Shown: positions 1 to 8,927, counted from the stretch's first letter. The stretch: 64,000 nucleotides of DNA from Vibrio sp. UCD-FRSSP16_30 (GCF_001676025.1 NZ_LZFW01000007.1:1-64000); one strand, 5' to 3'. The notes: generated from the sequence alone by a model not told the origin. Numbers and translations are program-made.

Positions 1-222
1 GCTTAAATCAGCGTACATTTGTTTTAATCGTCGGTTTTCTTCTTCAAGCTCTTTCAGTCGTTTGATGTCCGAACTATCCATACCTCCATATTTGGCTCGC
101 CAGTTATAGTACGTTGCATCTGATATGCCATATTCACGACAGGCATCAGAGACCTTTCGGCCTGCTTCAACTTCCTTCAAGATTTTAACAATCTGTGATT
201 CTGTATAGCGTGATTTTTTCAT
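1..222 (-). CDS. IS3-family transposase OrfA (partial, cut by window start)
   Basis: The minus strand from 222 reads MKKSRYTESQIVKILKEV and continues through DACREYGISDATYYNWRAKYGG to a heptad-like LKELEEENRRLKQMYADL stretch, then runs off the window. This is the N-terminal helix-turn-helix plus leucine-zipper layout of IS3-family OrfA (HTH_Tnp_1, PF01527), which binds the insertion-sequence ends. The catalytic DDE OrfB would lie outside the window. The start is a clear ATG behind an AACGGAGAATG-type ribosome binding site. It lies just inside the element's end at 296, whose insertion truncated the next gene. The family call is firm; the exact IS name is not known to me. Confidence 0.88.
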   Translation of the reverse strand, partial: MKKSRYTESQIVKILKEVEAGRKVSDACREYGISDATYYNWRAKYGGMDSSDIKRLKELEEENRRLKQMYADLS

Positions 223-967
<745 letters not shown>

Positions 968-1057
968 TATTGTTCGCAATTGAACTTGTAGGCCCTAGTT
1001 ATCAACCAGCATCGCCTGAATATCTTGAGCATGTGATAAGCCGTTGCTGACTAGGTG

Positions 1058-1092
1058 CTCATTAAAGGTAATTAACTCAGTTCTGGACAAAA
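1058..1092. repeat. 35-bp direct repeat, copy 1
   Basis: A 35-base sequence starting CTCATTAAAGGTAATT and ending TTCTGGACAAAA is identical to 4901-4935, in the same orientation. Partial similarity (GTTAGTGA.TTT) extends some 15 bases further on the higher-coordinate side of both copies. On the minus strand this copy is read through by an open frame (LSRTELITFNE followed by HLVSNGLSHAQD to a stop near 997), which looks like the tail of a protein-coding gene. The pair brackets the RT-SLATT-Fic block. Confidence 0.8.
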
Positions 1093-1205
1093 ATGAGTTA
1101 GTGACTTTGAAGAATTGGCAAAAGATAAATCAACTCAGGTAAGGAAACTACAACAGGCAAAACCTGTCCCTATGAGGTCGTTTAAGATTAATCGTATAGT
1201 TTTAC

Positions 1206-2540
1206 TTAGGAGAAGCTTGAAATGTCTGTTTCCATTGACTTAACTTCTCTATTTACGATGGACCAAAATCGATCCTTAATATCATTGTCTGATAACTTCA
1301 ATTTATGAACTGGAATTCCCACATCATGAGAAACTACTTCTTTCATACTTTTTATTTTGTATGAATCAAAGTTTGGGAAGTAGTTACTCTTCCATTTATG
1401 ATGCTTAACTTCATGTATTGCTCTAGTTAGCTTTTTAACGTTCTTATAATCCACACGATTTTTAACGCAAAGATGCTTTATCATGTTGTCGAGTTCAAAA
1501 AGCATTTTCATATCGTCAATTTCAGAAAAAAAGAATAACCACCCCTTACACTTATTGCTTGCTATACATCCGGTTATTCTCAAATTGAGTTTCCAGAATA
1601 GAAGTGCTTTTGAGCGATGTTTACCCGCATTTGCATAAGAGGTAAAAAGAGCGGCTATGGAGTCTTGAAATCGCTTTCTACTAGATTCTCTTACTGAAAT
1701 TGACACTTCGTTTTTATGTATTGTTGGGTTATATACATAGCCAAGATAAGAGAATTCTTGATCTATAGGAGTTATCGTTGTTTTATCCGAGTTTTGTTCG
1801 AGATCGTGAACGTTCAAGCCTATCTTTGTAGCCTCATGAACAAAATCTTCATAGATTTTTTGAGCATCCTTTTCTTTGCAAAAAATAAGTACATCATCGA
1901 CATATCTTTTGTAGAAGATGTCAGGCTTTTTCAGTTTCTTGTCTAGCTCCATCATATAAATTTCAGCAAGCACGTTTGAGATAGATAAGCCTTGTGGTAC
2001 GCCGATTATATTACTTTGATTCTTCTGGAACCCTGTAGATATGGCAGCATGAATCAATTTTATTGCATCACTTTCAACACCTAGTTTAGCTAGTTGATTC
2101 AAAAGGTTTTGATGATTAACAGTAGGGTAGAAGTTTTTTATGTCTATCTTTATTGCAGTTTCATAAAGTCTAGAATCAAGAGCTTGTTTTACTTCTCTAG
2201 TTACTTGCTGAGGTACCTGAACACTTAATTTTTGTCCAAAGTTTTTCTGTAGATAATTGTTAAGGGCTTTTAGAGTAATTCGATCTCTTAGGGTAGGGAT
2301 CGCAATTTGTCTGGGATGTTTGTTGGCCCCTTTAGATATCAGTTTTTCTTTGTATCTAGTGAAATTGTATTTACCAAAATAAACCTTAGTGACAATAGTA
2401 TGGAGTTCTTGGCTTTGTACCTTGGAGAAATGCTTTGGTTGAATACAGTCCACACCGGTAACTTTTGATAGAGCAAAGTGTGTTAAGTAAATGTCTCTTA
2501 AGTTTTCAGGGGTAAAGGTGTCGGATATCGAAGTGGTCAT
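1206..2540 (-). CDS. Defence-type reverse transcriptase (DRT/UG-like), partner of SLATT protein
   Basis: A 444-residue RNA-directed DNA polymerase. Palm motifs in order: the first catalytic Asp in KIDIKNFYPT (about residue 133), GVPQGLSISN (about 180-189), YVDD (213-216, two catalytic Asp), then NSDKT and an FSYLGY turn. The roughly 170 residues after the palm carry no endonuclease or maturase domain I recognise, so this is not a group II intron protein. The start codon overlaps the stop of the SLATT gene (ATGA-type), so the two are translationally coupled. RT genes paired with a SLATT_5 two-helix effector are a described class of defence-associated RTs; I recall such pairs being placed in DRT10, but the subtype needs a phylogeny. 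The region is more AT-rich than the flanks, which suggests transfer. Confidence 0.85.
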   Translation of the reverse strand: MTTSISDTFTPENLRDIYLTHFALSKVTGVDCIQPKHFSKVQSQELHTIVTKVYFGKYNFTRYKEKLISKGANKHPRQIAIPTLRDRITLKALNNYLQKNFGQKLSVQVPQQVTREVKQALDSRLYETAIKIDIKNFYPTVNHQNLLNQLAKLGVESDAIKLIHAAISTGFQKNQSNIIGVPQGLSISNVLAEIYMMELDKKLKKPDIFYKRYVDDVLIFCKEKDAQKIYEDFVHEATKIGLNVHDLEQNSDKTTITPIDQEFSYLGYVYNPTIHKNEVSISVRESSRKRFQDSIAALFTSYANAGKHRSKALLFWKLNLRITGCIASNKCKGWLFFFSEIDDMKMLFELDNMIKHLCVKNRVDYKNVKKLTRAIHEVKHHKWKSNYFPNFDSYKIKSMKEVVSHDVGIPVHKLKLSDNDIKDRFWSIVNREVKSMETDISSFS

Positions 2541-3106
2541 AAATTAGTCACACCTTTAAAAATAGAAAAATAGATTAACAACACAGGTGCTAATATTAGT
2601 GCTGCGATGCTGATGACTTTGACAATACGTAGCCCAAAATATAAGACAAAGTCCAGCTTAGTCGCGACTATCGTAAGTTCACTTTTATCTTTGGTATTCA
2701 GATAAGCTTCTACTTTTGAGTTAATGAAGTCAGACCAAAAATGGTTTTCGCAGGAATCAAGGATCTGTGTGTATCTTGCTTCATCTTCTTCAGATAAGGA
2801 GTCTTTGTCTTTAACTTTTGAATACAATGCTTGTAGCTGGATATAGCCACTTTTTAGTTTTGCGACTCTATCACTATAGCGGCCTAATGAGGATAAAAGA
2901 GAAGCACAAAAAACAAATACAGAAAAGCAAATAAACAGCTTTGAGGTGAGATCAGGTTGCTCCGCCCCTAGCACTAGCACTGAAGCAAAAACACCACATA
3001 GTGAATACCAAAAAAGAGCTAGGTTTGACCATGTAGCCATGCTATTTAATCTTTTTTCGGCATTAATCCAGTTTTTTCGTGTCCACCAAATGTTATCTTT
3101 ATTCAT
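2537..3106 (-). CDS. SLATT-domain membrane protein, RT partner
   Basis: A 189-residue protein with two close hydrophobic helices near residues 27-70 (NLALFWYSLCGVFASVLVLG and LFICFSVFVFCASLL), a charged helical middle (residues 75-150) and a third hydrophobic stretch near the C-terminus (ISIAALILAPVLLIYFSIF). This is the layout of SLATT proteins (SMODS and SLOG-associating 2TM effectors), predicted pore-forming or membrane-damaging effectors. The SLATT_5 family is known for pairing with reverse transcriptases. The start follows CGGAGCATCT. It is the first gene of the two-gene operon and lies directly behind the structured leader. A role as the toxic effector is inferred from the family and from the coupling to RT. 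Confidence 0.75.
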   Translation of the reverse strand: MNKDNIWWTRKNWINAEKRLNSMATWSNLALFWYSLCGVFASVLVLGAEQPDLTSKLFICFSVFVFCASLLSSLGRYSDRVAKLKSGYIQLQALYSKVKDKDSLSEEDEARYTQILDSCENHFWSDFINSKVEAYLNTKDKSELTIVATKLDFVLYFGLRIVKVISIAALILAPVLLIYFSIFKGVTNL

Positions 3107-3369
3107 AGATGCTCCGAATGAATGCCCTGCGGGAATACTTTAAGACCGTTAACGCCCTTAAAAAGAGCTACTTCACAAAGGAAGTAAGCGATAAATCGCT
3201 TCATGATTAGAATCACCTCTTTTGGAGGCTTGTAGACATACACACCGACAGGGCGGTTATGATGGTAGCACTTCGCCGTATTGCATACAATTGATGGGAG
3301 TGGAACCAGATAAAATTTTAATCGGTTTATTAATATGTTAGCGTCTTTTCCTTACTATACCGATGGGGA
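3107..3369 (-). ncRNA. Structured leader / candidate template ncRNA of the RT-SLATT system
   Basis: No gene lies here, but a run of closely spaced inverted repeats does: CTTTAAG/CTTAAAAAG (3138-3144 with 3157-3165), GCTACTTC/GAAGTAAGC (3167-3174 with 3181-3189), AGCGA-TAAA-TCGCT (3187-3200), GATT/AATC (3205-3214) and CCTC/GAGG (3216-3219 with 3225-3228), plus CCC-TGC-GGG at 3124-3132. A promoter-like TATAAT sits at 3376-3381, so a transcript of about 260 nt would precede the SLATT start. Defence RTs of the DRT2, DRT9 and retron kinds use a linked ncRNA as template. The assignment here rests on position and fold potential only. Confidence 0.5.
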
Positions 3370-3375
3370 TAATTG

Positions 3376-3403
3376 ATTATAAACCTGCCAAGCCACATTT
3401 AAA
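3376..3403 (-). promoter_or_regulatory. Candidate sigma-70 promoter for leader-SLATT-RT
   Basis: On the minus strand TTTAAA (3403-3398) and a perfect TATAAT (3381-3376) are separated by 16 bases, placing a start of transcription near 3369. The -10 is ideal, the -35 weak. Confidence 0.35.
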
Positions 3404-3654
3404 CTTCTATACCCAATAACTTAAGCTACGTCTTTAATTAGTCGACCAATGTTCTTTCGGATAAGATTCAGTAGTGGAAATGTATGCTTCTAGATTTTAA
3501 AAATCATTTGATCTAACGCGTATTGGGGCAAAAGTAATTCAGCCATATTGAGTCAAAGCACAAAAAATGCAAATCATGCCATGTTTACCCTTAGCCACTT
3601 CTTAACATTGGAATTCATGATTCGAATTTGACCATTATCAAATCATTTCTTGAG

Positions 3655-3683
3655 TTGAATAAGGGTTAATTACGCATCATAAT
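3655..3683 (+). promoter_or_regulatory. Candidate promoter for the Fic gene
   Basis: TTGAAT (3655-3660) and CATAAT (3678-3683) are separated by 17 bases, 41 bases before the fic start codon. The stretch 3404-3723 contains nothing else I can name beyond a small ATTCGAAT palindrome near 3620. Confidence 0.4.
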
Positions 3684-3723
3684 ATGATTCGTATCGTTCG
3701 CTTTTTCAAATCAAGGAAACTAT

Positions 3724-4821
3724 ATGTGGATCTGGCAGCAAGAAACTTGGCCTAAATTTAGCTGGGATAAAAATACCATCGAGCCAATCATTAGACAGAC
3801 TCGCTTAAATCAAGGCATTCTCTTGGGCAAGATCTATGCCCACTCTCAAGATGAAAAAGCAAGTATGCTCGATACACTTTTGGCCAATATTGTTCACTCA
3901 AGCGCCATTGAAGGTGAAAAACTGAATGCATTTTCCGTGCGGTCTTCATTAGCGAATAAACTTGGAGTCTCTGAAGAGCGTCCTTTTCCTACTACAGAAC
4001 AAACTGACGGCCTAGCGGAAATCATGTTAGATGCCGTTGAAAATTTAGATACAGATTTAACACTGGAAAGGATTTTACACTGGCATCATCGGTTGTTTCC
4101 TGCAGGTTACACCATGTTTAACCCTGTGATAGGAGGGCAATTACGAGGCGATACACCGATGCAAGTCGTCTCTGGGCGTATCGATAGGCCAATTGTTCAC
4201 TTTGAAGCGCCAGAGCGAGATATCTTAGATAAAGAACTCGGCTATTTTATTCAGTGGTTTAATGACTCTAAAACGGATATTTCAATAGACCCATTAATTA
4301 GAGCGGCAATCACTCACTTATGGTTCGTAACGCTTCATCCGTTAGATGATGGCAATGGACGTATCACTCGTTTGTTGACTGACCTCGCCTTGGCTCAAGC
4401 AGAGCAGCAGTCCGTGCGATTTTACGCAATGTCTGTGGGCATCTTAGCGAATCGAAAAAGTTACTATGACATCCTTGAGAAAAACCAAAAAAGCAATACT
4501 GACATTACGGCTTGGCTAGTTTGGTTTTTTGAAATTCTAAATAATACATTTGATGAAGTGCTAAAGGAGATCGACCAAACCATCTTTAAAACCCACTTTT
4601 GGCATGAGATTGACCAAACTAAGCTGTCTAAAGAGCAAGTCAAAGTACTAAATAGAATGCTCGATGGGGATTTTCCTGATGGAATAAATACATCTCAATA
4701 CCATAAAGTCACAAAGGTAAGTAAACCGACTGCGACGCGACATTTAGCTGCATTGGTTGAGAATAACGGCTTGGTCAAATCAGGTGTAGGGCGTAGTACT
4801 AGATATCGACTAAGGAAGTAA
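3724..4821 (+). CDS. Fic family protein with DUF4172 N-terminus and winged-helix C-terminus
   Basis: A 365-residue Fic enzyme. The catalytic loop reads HPLDDGNGRITRLL (consensus HPFxDGNGRxxR), so it should transfer AMP or a related group from a nucleotide to a target hydroxyl. The N-terminal segment (MWIWQQETWPKFSW and onward) is DUF4172-like. It carries SSAIEG near residues 59-64, which fits the (S/T)xxxE(G/N) auto-inhibitory helix, so activity is probably held in check in cis. The last 60 residues look like a winged helix-turn-helix (KVTKVSKPTATRHLAALVENNGLV), suggesting DNA binding or self-regulation. The ribosome binding site is AAGGAAAC before ATG. It stands alone, facing away from the RT operon and inside the direct-repeat bracket. 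The target is unknown. Confidence 0.88.
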   Translation: MWIWQQETWPKFSWDKNTIEPIIRQTRLNQGILLGKIYAHSQDEKASMLDTLLANIVHSSAIEGEKLNAFSVRSSLANKLGVSEERPFPTTEQTDGLAEIMLDAVENLDTDLTLERILHWHHRLFPAGYTMFNPVIGGQLRGDTPMQVVSGRIDRPIVHFEAPERDILDKELGYFIQWFNDSKTDISIDPLIRAAITHLWFVTLHPLDDGNGRITRLLTDLALAQAEQQSVRFYAMSVGILANRKSYYDILEKNQKSNTDITAWLVWFFEILNNTFDEVLKEIDQTIFKTHFWHEIDQTKLSKEQVKVLNRMLDGDFPDGINTSQYHKVTKVSKPTATRHLAALVENNGLVKSGVGRSTRYRLRK

Positions 4822-4900
4822 ACCGACCTCAACTGGCAAACAAGGGGGGGGGGGTAATAATCAACCTACCTCAGCTTGCAAAAAAAGAGGGAAACCGTAA

Positions 4901-4935
4901 CTCATTAAAGGTAATTAACTCAGTTCTGGACAAAA
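4901..4935. repeat. 35-bp direct repeat, copy 2
   Basis: Identical to 1058-1092. The stretch 4822-5077 also holds an 11-base poly-G tract (4844-4854) and a short imperfect duplication, ACCTCAACTGGCAAACAAGG against ACCTCAGCTTGCAAAAAAAG, just before this copy. Confidence 0.8.
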
Positions 4936-5077
4936 CTTTGTTAGTGATTTTACTAAATTAGTATTTTACGGATTACTTCGGGTATTGAAAACTTAATTGA
5001 GTGGCCAGCATCATTCATTCACTAAAAGGTCAATATCAGCTGTATTGACCTTCGTTCCGAAAGCATGTTTCTAAATA

Positions 5078-5929
5078 CTATGGGTACATCACGTTGTGCT
5101 TACTGTATAAGAATCGAACTACGCCTTGAGAGTTTAGAATTCCATGAATGAAGATTGAAAACCAGTTATTGGGTGTACTGTACGACTGATCATACCGATT
5201 CAAGGCATCATTCAAATATCTCGAAAAGTCCGCTACTGTCGGAATATTGGCTAACGGTAATGTTTGAATTTTAGAGCTTGGATTTTGCGTAGTTGTATCC
5301 CATTCACCTTCTAGCCAATTTATAATTCCTGATGGAATAACCACTTTTTCAGCATGATATTTAATGCTGTTAATCTCAGGGTGTTGTGGCAAAACATAAT
5401 CTATTTTAATTTTAGCGTTTGGGAATTGAGGATCTTGAACAATACTGCACGACAAAAGCCTCTGATTAAGAATAAGATCGTAATAAGGATGTAGTATTCT
5501 TTTACTCACACCCTTTAAATTTTTTCCTCTTTTACTATTGCAATCACAAGCTGGAACTAGATTCTTAGAATATACAGCAAACCAAGGGTAATCATCTTTA
5601 GGAAATAGGTGATCAAGAGTCCCTGTTTTTAACGAACCACACATTGGACAGACGTTCGGTGAAGATGCTCTCAGTTCATCAATAAACTTTAGGTCAGATG
5701 GTGGCGAAGCATAATGCTTCTTTAGGGCTGACGATAAGTTATTGGTAATATTGACGTTAGCAACTAATAGAGCGTTACCATCATTAGCGTCATAGTTTTG
5801 ATATCCATTTAAAATGGCTTGTAACTGATTACTCAAATAAGGATAGCTTGTTCTATCGAGTCTAGTATTTTGAGAAGTAGCTGTTATTTTTACAGTATCA
5901 TTTACTACTGGTGCAGGAAGCTTTTTCAA
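5078..5929 (-). CDS. HNH endonuclease, PtuB-like (Septu-type defence)
   Basis: A 283-residue protein with an HNH/zinc-finger core: CPMC (Cys94, Cys97), TLDHLFPK (Asp106-His107), then NLVPACDCNSKRGKN (Cys128, Cys130, Asn131). The spacing fits the PtuB nuclease of Septu systems and of the retron Ec78-type effector. Its start overlaps the stop of the upstream ATPase by four bases, so the two are coupled. With an ATPase partner it is expected to cut DNA or RNA when phage infection is sensed. The N-terminal 90 and C-terminal 140 residues carry no motif I know. The Septu assignment is inferred from the gene pair and domain content, not from an alignment. Confidence 0.75.
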   Translation of the reverse strand: MKKLPAPVVNDTVKITATSQNTRLDRTSYPYLSNQLQAILNGYQNYDANDGNALLVANVNITNNLSSALKKHYASPPSDLKFIDELRASSPNVCPMCGSLKTGTLDHLFPKDDYPWFAVYSKNLVPACDCNSKRGKNLKGVSKRILHPYYDLILNQRLLSCSIVQDPQFPNAKIKIDYVLPQHPEINSIKYHAEKVVIPSGIINWLEGEWDTTTQNPSSKIQTLPLANIPTVADFSRYLNDALNRYDQSYSTPNNWFSIFIHGILNSQGVVRFLYSKHNVMYP

Positions 5930-7554
5930 AGTTTAGCCTCCATCATGCGTTTTAATCGCATTAAGGCTGATAGTGATATTTCATTTCCAAGCTGTTCTTC
6001 TATGTCAGAAAAGTTCTTGTCTTTCACTTTCTCGTAGAGCTTTTCTGAAAGTCTTATTTCAGTATCTTCCTGAAAGATAAACTGCGAAATAGAGTCTACT
6101 GTTGCACCAAATGTCGGTAGCCTAGGTTTATCGGTCAGCAGTCTATTACCTGATAATGAGAGCACTGCTACCTGTTCATTAGGTACTTCACGGACAAAAT
6201 ACGCTGAATGAGTCGCTATGAGTGCCTGAGAGCCTGTTTTTTCTAGTAAGAAGTCTAGTAGCCCTATGAAATCAACAATCATGTTCGGGTGCATGTGTGT
6301 TTCAGGTTCATCCATCAGTACAAACGTACCGTTTTCAATGAATAAGCAACTCAGTAAGGCAAACTTAAAGAAGGTTAGCTGACCACTACTAAGAGGGTAA
6401 AAACCATCTCCTCTTTTTGCTTTTGGATCTAAATTAGGTTCAATATCAGCCCAGTGGTTTAAAGTGTCCTGTTCAGCACTCCCACATATAAATGTTGATA
6501 AGTTTAAAAGTCGTTCTGACTTTAATTGAACATAAATTTTATTAGGGTCTAAGCCTGCTTGCTCCAAAGCGTCTAAGAAAAGCTCTTTACGTGAATATTC
6601 ACCAATCTCATCTTGACTTCTTGCTAATTTCACTAGGCAATCACCAATATAATGTGTTCCTTTGCGAGTAAGGGTTAAGCGTCGATAGTAGAGCTTTTGT
6701 GTTACTTTTCTTTCTTGTGGAAAGGTATTTGTTGTTTCTCCAGGTGTCGCTATCGCAATTATACGGTTGATAAGAGGTCGCTTGCCGTTACCATCAACCA
6801 GCGACAATCCTTTATCTTTGTATTGAAGTGCACCTCGACAAAATGCCTTTAGTGATTCGCTTTTGCCAACACCATTTTTACCAATAAGTACAAATATTCG
6901 CTTTGGTATAATACTCTGATGATTGTATTTTAGTGACAGCTGATGAGGTTCCTCAAAACCATCTAGGTTGAACTTAAGTTCTAACGAGTTAGATATAGCA
7001 CTATCAGTTTTTAGCTCTTCACCAATAACAATACTATTGGCGTTATGATAAGCGAAGAACGGCTCCGAGTTCCGCATGAAACCAAGTTTAAACACTTCAG
7101 TGTCAATGGCTTTTTTTACCCACTTTTCATCAGTATTTTTATATTTAGAAAGATCGTTTACTGAGCATAAGAATAGTTCGACTCCTTCACGGCCAAACTC
7201 GTCGTAAAGGTCTCGGTAGCTTTGCATTTCAGGTAGCAAGGTAAAAAATGGAGGAAGGTCTTCCGAGTAAACGACCTCTTGATTGGTCTTTATAAGGTGT
7301 TCCGATAAAGTTTTTCTTTTTTCATAAAATAGAAACTCTTCCTCTTCTTCAATATTGTCAGGTGCCATAAAACCAATGAGCATTGACCCTTCCATCGGTC
7401 TATGGTCTTTAGATATACAAACCTTGAATTCACATCTAATTTTGAACCCAAAGTCATTCCATGATGTTTCAGTAGGTGAAATGATCACTTGACCAGGCAG
7501 TGGTACATGTTCAGCGCTTTTATTTAAGCTAAATAAAACCTGTAGTAGTTCCAT
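5926..7554 (-). CDS. AAA/ABC-type ATPase, PtuA-like (Septu-type defence)
   Basis: A 542-residue SMC/ABC-like ATPase. Walker A GKNGVGKS is at about 225-232, an ABC-signature-like PLSSGQLTFFKFALL follows, Walker B is FVLMDEPETHMHP, and the switch histidine is in ATHSAYFVREVP. The roughly 220 residues before Walker A are an unusual long N-terminal part rich in acidic residues. An ATPase of this class in front of an HNH gene is the PtuA-PtuB (Septu) layout, in which the ATPase holds and controls the nuclease. The start is supported by AGGAATAATAAATG. OLD-type alternatives lack the TOPRIM domain, which I do not see here, so PtuA fits better. Confidence 0.75.
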   Translation of the reverse strand: MELLQVLFSLNKSAEHVPLPGQVIISPTETSWNDFGFKIRCEFKVCISKDHRPMEGSMLIGFMAPDNIEEEEEFLFYEKRKTLSEHLIKTNQEVVYSEDLPPFFTLLPEMQSYRDLYDEFGREGVELFLCSVNDLSKYKNTDEKWVKKAIDTEVFKLGFMRNSEPFFAYHNANSIVIGEELKTDSAISNSLELKFNLDGFEEPHQLSLKYNHQSIIPKRIFVLIGKNGVGKSESLKAFCRGALQYKDKGLSLVDGNGKRPLINRIIAIATPGETTNTFPQERKVTQKLYYRRLTLTRKGTHYIGDCLVKLARSQDEIGEYSRKELFLDALEQAGLDPNKIYVQLKSERLLNLSTFICGSAEQDTLNHWADIEPNLDPKAKRGDGFYPLSSGQLTFFKFALLSCLFIENGTFVLMDEPETHMHPNMIVDFIGLLDFLLEKTGSQALIATHSAYFVREVPNEQVAVLSLSGNRLLTDKPRLPTFGATVDSISQFIFQEDTEIRLSEKLYEKVKDKNFSDIEEQLGNEISLSALMRLKRMMEAKL

Positions 7555-7563
7555 TTATTATTC

Positions 7564-7755
7564 CTATTTACTGATAGCTTTAACAGCAATAAATTTGGCC
7601 AACCTATATACCCAAGTAGATGGTTGTTTGGATTGAAGTTCTATCACCGATTCAGTTTTTAGCTGATGGTTGAAATTTCTTTCAGGGCCTTTCATTCTAA
7701 TTCTGCTAATTGGAATCGCCCAGTGGCCAAACATTTTATGAAGCGACAGGCTCAT
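7564..7755 (-). CDS. Small basic hypothetical protein upstream of PtuA-like ATPase
   Basis: A 63-residue open frame with an ATG behind GAGAGGCAGCTAGAAA and a stop only nine bases before the ATPase start. The product is basic (many Lys/Arg/His) with no recognisable domain. Position and spacing argue that it is the first gene of the ATPase-HNH operon, but it could be a chance frame in the leader. Confidence 0.4.
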   Translation of the reverse strand: MSLSLHKMFGHWAIPISRIRMKGPERNFNHQLKTESVIELQSKQPSTWVYRLAKFIAVKAISK

Positions 7756-8180
7756 TTTCTAGCTGCCTCTCTTCTGCTCATACTCTTATAACCACCTAAA
7801 TAATCACATAAAAAATGAACATCAACCACATTTACCTGTTGGAAAATGAACTAATTCAGATTTCTTGACATATCCTCCCTGATAGCAAGAGCTAATTTCC
7901 TCACTGATAGGATGATTACCTGTCGCTATGTAGCATTTGAGCGACAATGTTTTTCAATGACAATGCCAATATGCAAGTTCTAGTCATAATTTTTTCTAAT
8001 GCAAAATTCTCTTACTATAGAAGCTAGGAATGCTGATGAAACTCGCCTTGGGGCAGAACTTTGTTAGCTGAACGGTTGACTCAGCTCACTTCTGGGCATT
8101 TACATGTTACGATTTTAGTGAATGTGGGACTTTCGGATAAGTTTTGTAAGGAAAAAAGAAAGACTTAACTCCGATAAATT
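7756..8180. other. 425-bp gene-free stretch at island edge
   Basis: No supported gene. Around 8052-8096 there is a degenerate relative of the 35-bp repeat: AACTTTGTTAG matches the flank of copy 2 and CTCACTTCTGGGCA resembles CTCAGTTCTGGACA. This may mark the right edge of the accessory island. Confidence 0.35.
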
Positions 8181-8927
8181 CTAAAAGAAATACTCGAAAG
8201 AAGTCACTACCAAAAGCAATAAAACCCATAACATCAGTTTGAACGTCGTATTGTTCGACTTTATCATCAAAAATATTTCTGCAAGGTAATGGTCGTATCG
8301 CCCTTTCCCCTGAGCAGAAGAAACCGTTTTTGAATCTTTGAACAATTCCAACGCATGGTAGCAATTTAAATATTCCAAGCCTGCAACATATCGCCGACGT
8401 TGCTCTGCTGGTATATACACATTACCTAACTTATGAGGTGCCTTAATGGCTAACGTGATAGAAAACTCACGATAACCCGCTATCAGTGCCCGTTCAAGTT
8501 CAGCAAATTCACGCTCAGTAATGGCCAGTTGCACATAAGCTTCATGGACATCCCCCCCAATACACCCATCTTTTATCAAGGTCGCAGGGTCATCATCAAA
8601 GGCGTTGAGCGACAATTTGATTCGGTCTGGACTCTGATAATTACCATCATCATCTTCAAAATAGAAACCATCCCCAACCGACGTTACCGTTAGCGTTGCG
8701 GAAAGCCCTCTTTTGACTGTAAAGCGTACGTGCTCAGCTAGCTCAAAACGCTCGACTTCCTCGAGCTCACGCTTATTTGCAGGCTCATTAAAAACCCACG
8801 GCGCTGAGCGTTCGCTCCAATACTCATACCCTTGCATCTCAAACTTTTCCTGAGCGCAACTTAATGTCGCTTGCCTTAAAGCTAATTCGTGTCCAATTAT
8901 CGACAAGTTCCACAGTTGCCCCTTCAA
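8181..8927 (-). CDS. Hypothetical protein with C-terminal membrane anchor
   Basis: A 248-residue protein I do not recognise. It is acidic and soluble-looking for about 220 residues and ends in one hydrophobic helix (LMLWVLLLLVVTSFEYF), so it is probably tail-anchored. The listed start is a TTG. In the +1 frame a GTG at 8943 opens TTIKLEGATVELVDNW and about 34 codons more before a stop near 8837. That could be the true N-terminus joined by a frameshift, because it reads more like a folded protein than the alternative. The gene has no obvious partner, and the 8928-9197 gap on its upstream side shows nothing I can name. Confidence 0.55.
   Translation of the reverse strand: MKGQLWNLSIIGHELALRQATLSCAQEKFEMQGYEYWSERSAPWVFNEPANKRELEEVERFELAEHVRFTVKRGLSATLTVTSVGDGFYFEDDDGNYQSPDRIKLSLNAFDDDPATLIKDGCIGGDVHEAYVQLAITEREFAELERALIAGYREFSITLAIKAPHKLGNVYIPAEQRRRYVAGLEYLNCYHALELFKDSKTVSSAQGKGRYDHYLAEIFLMIKSNNTTFKLMLWVLLLLVVTSFEYFF

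Noticed and set aside
1206-3369. Retron or group II intron interpretation of the RT
   Set aside because: No maturase or HNH domain is fused, and the partner is a SLATT-like protein instead of a usual retron effector. No clear msr-msd with inverted a1/a2 repeats was seen, although the leader is structured.
1058-8100. Integron attC sites or a gene-cassette array
   Set aside because: The repeats lack the GTTRRRY/RYYYAAC pairing and variable palindromic core of attC, and no integrase is present.
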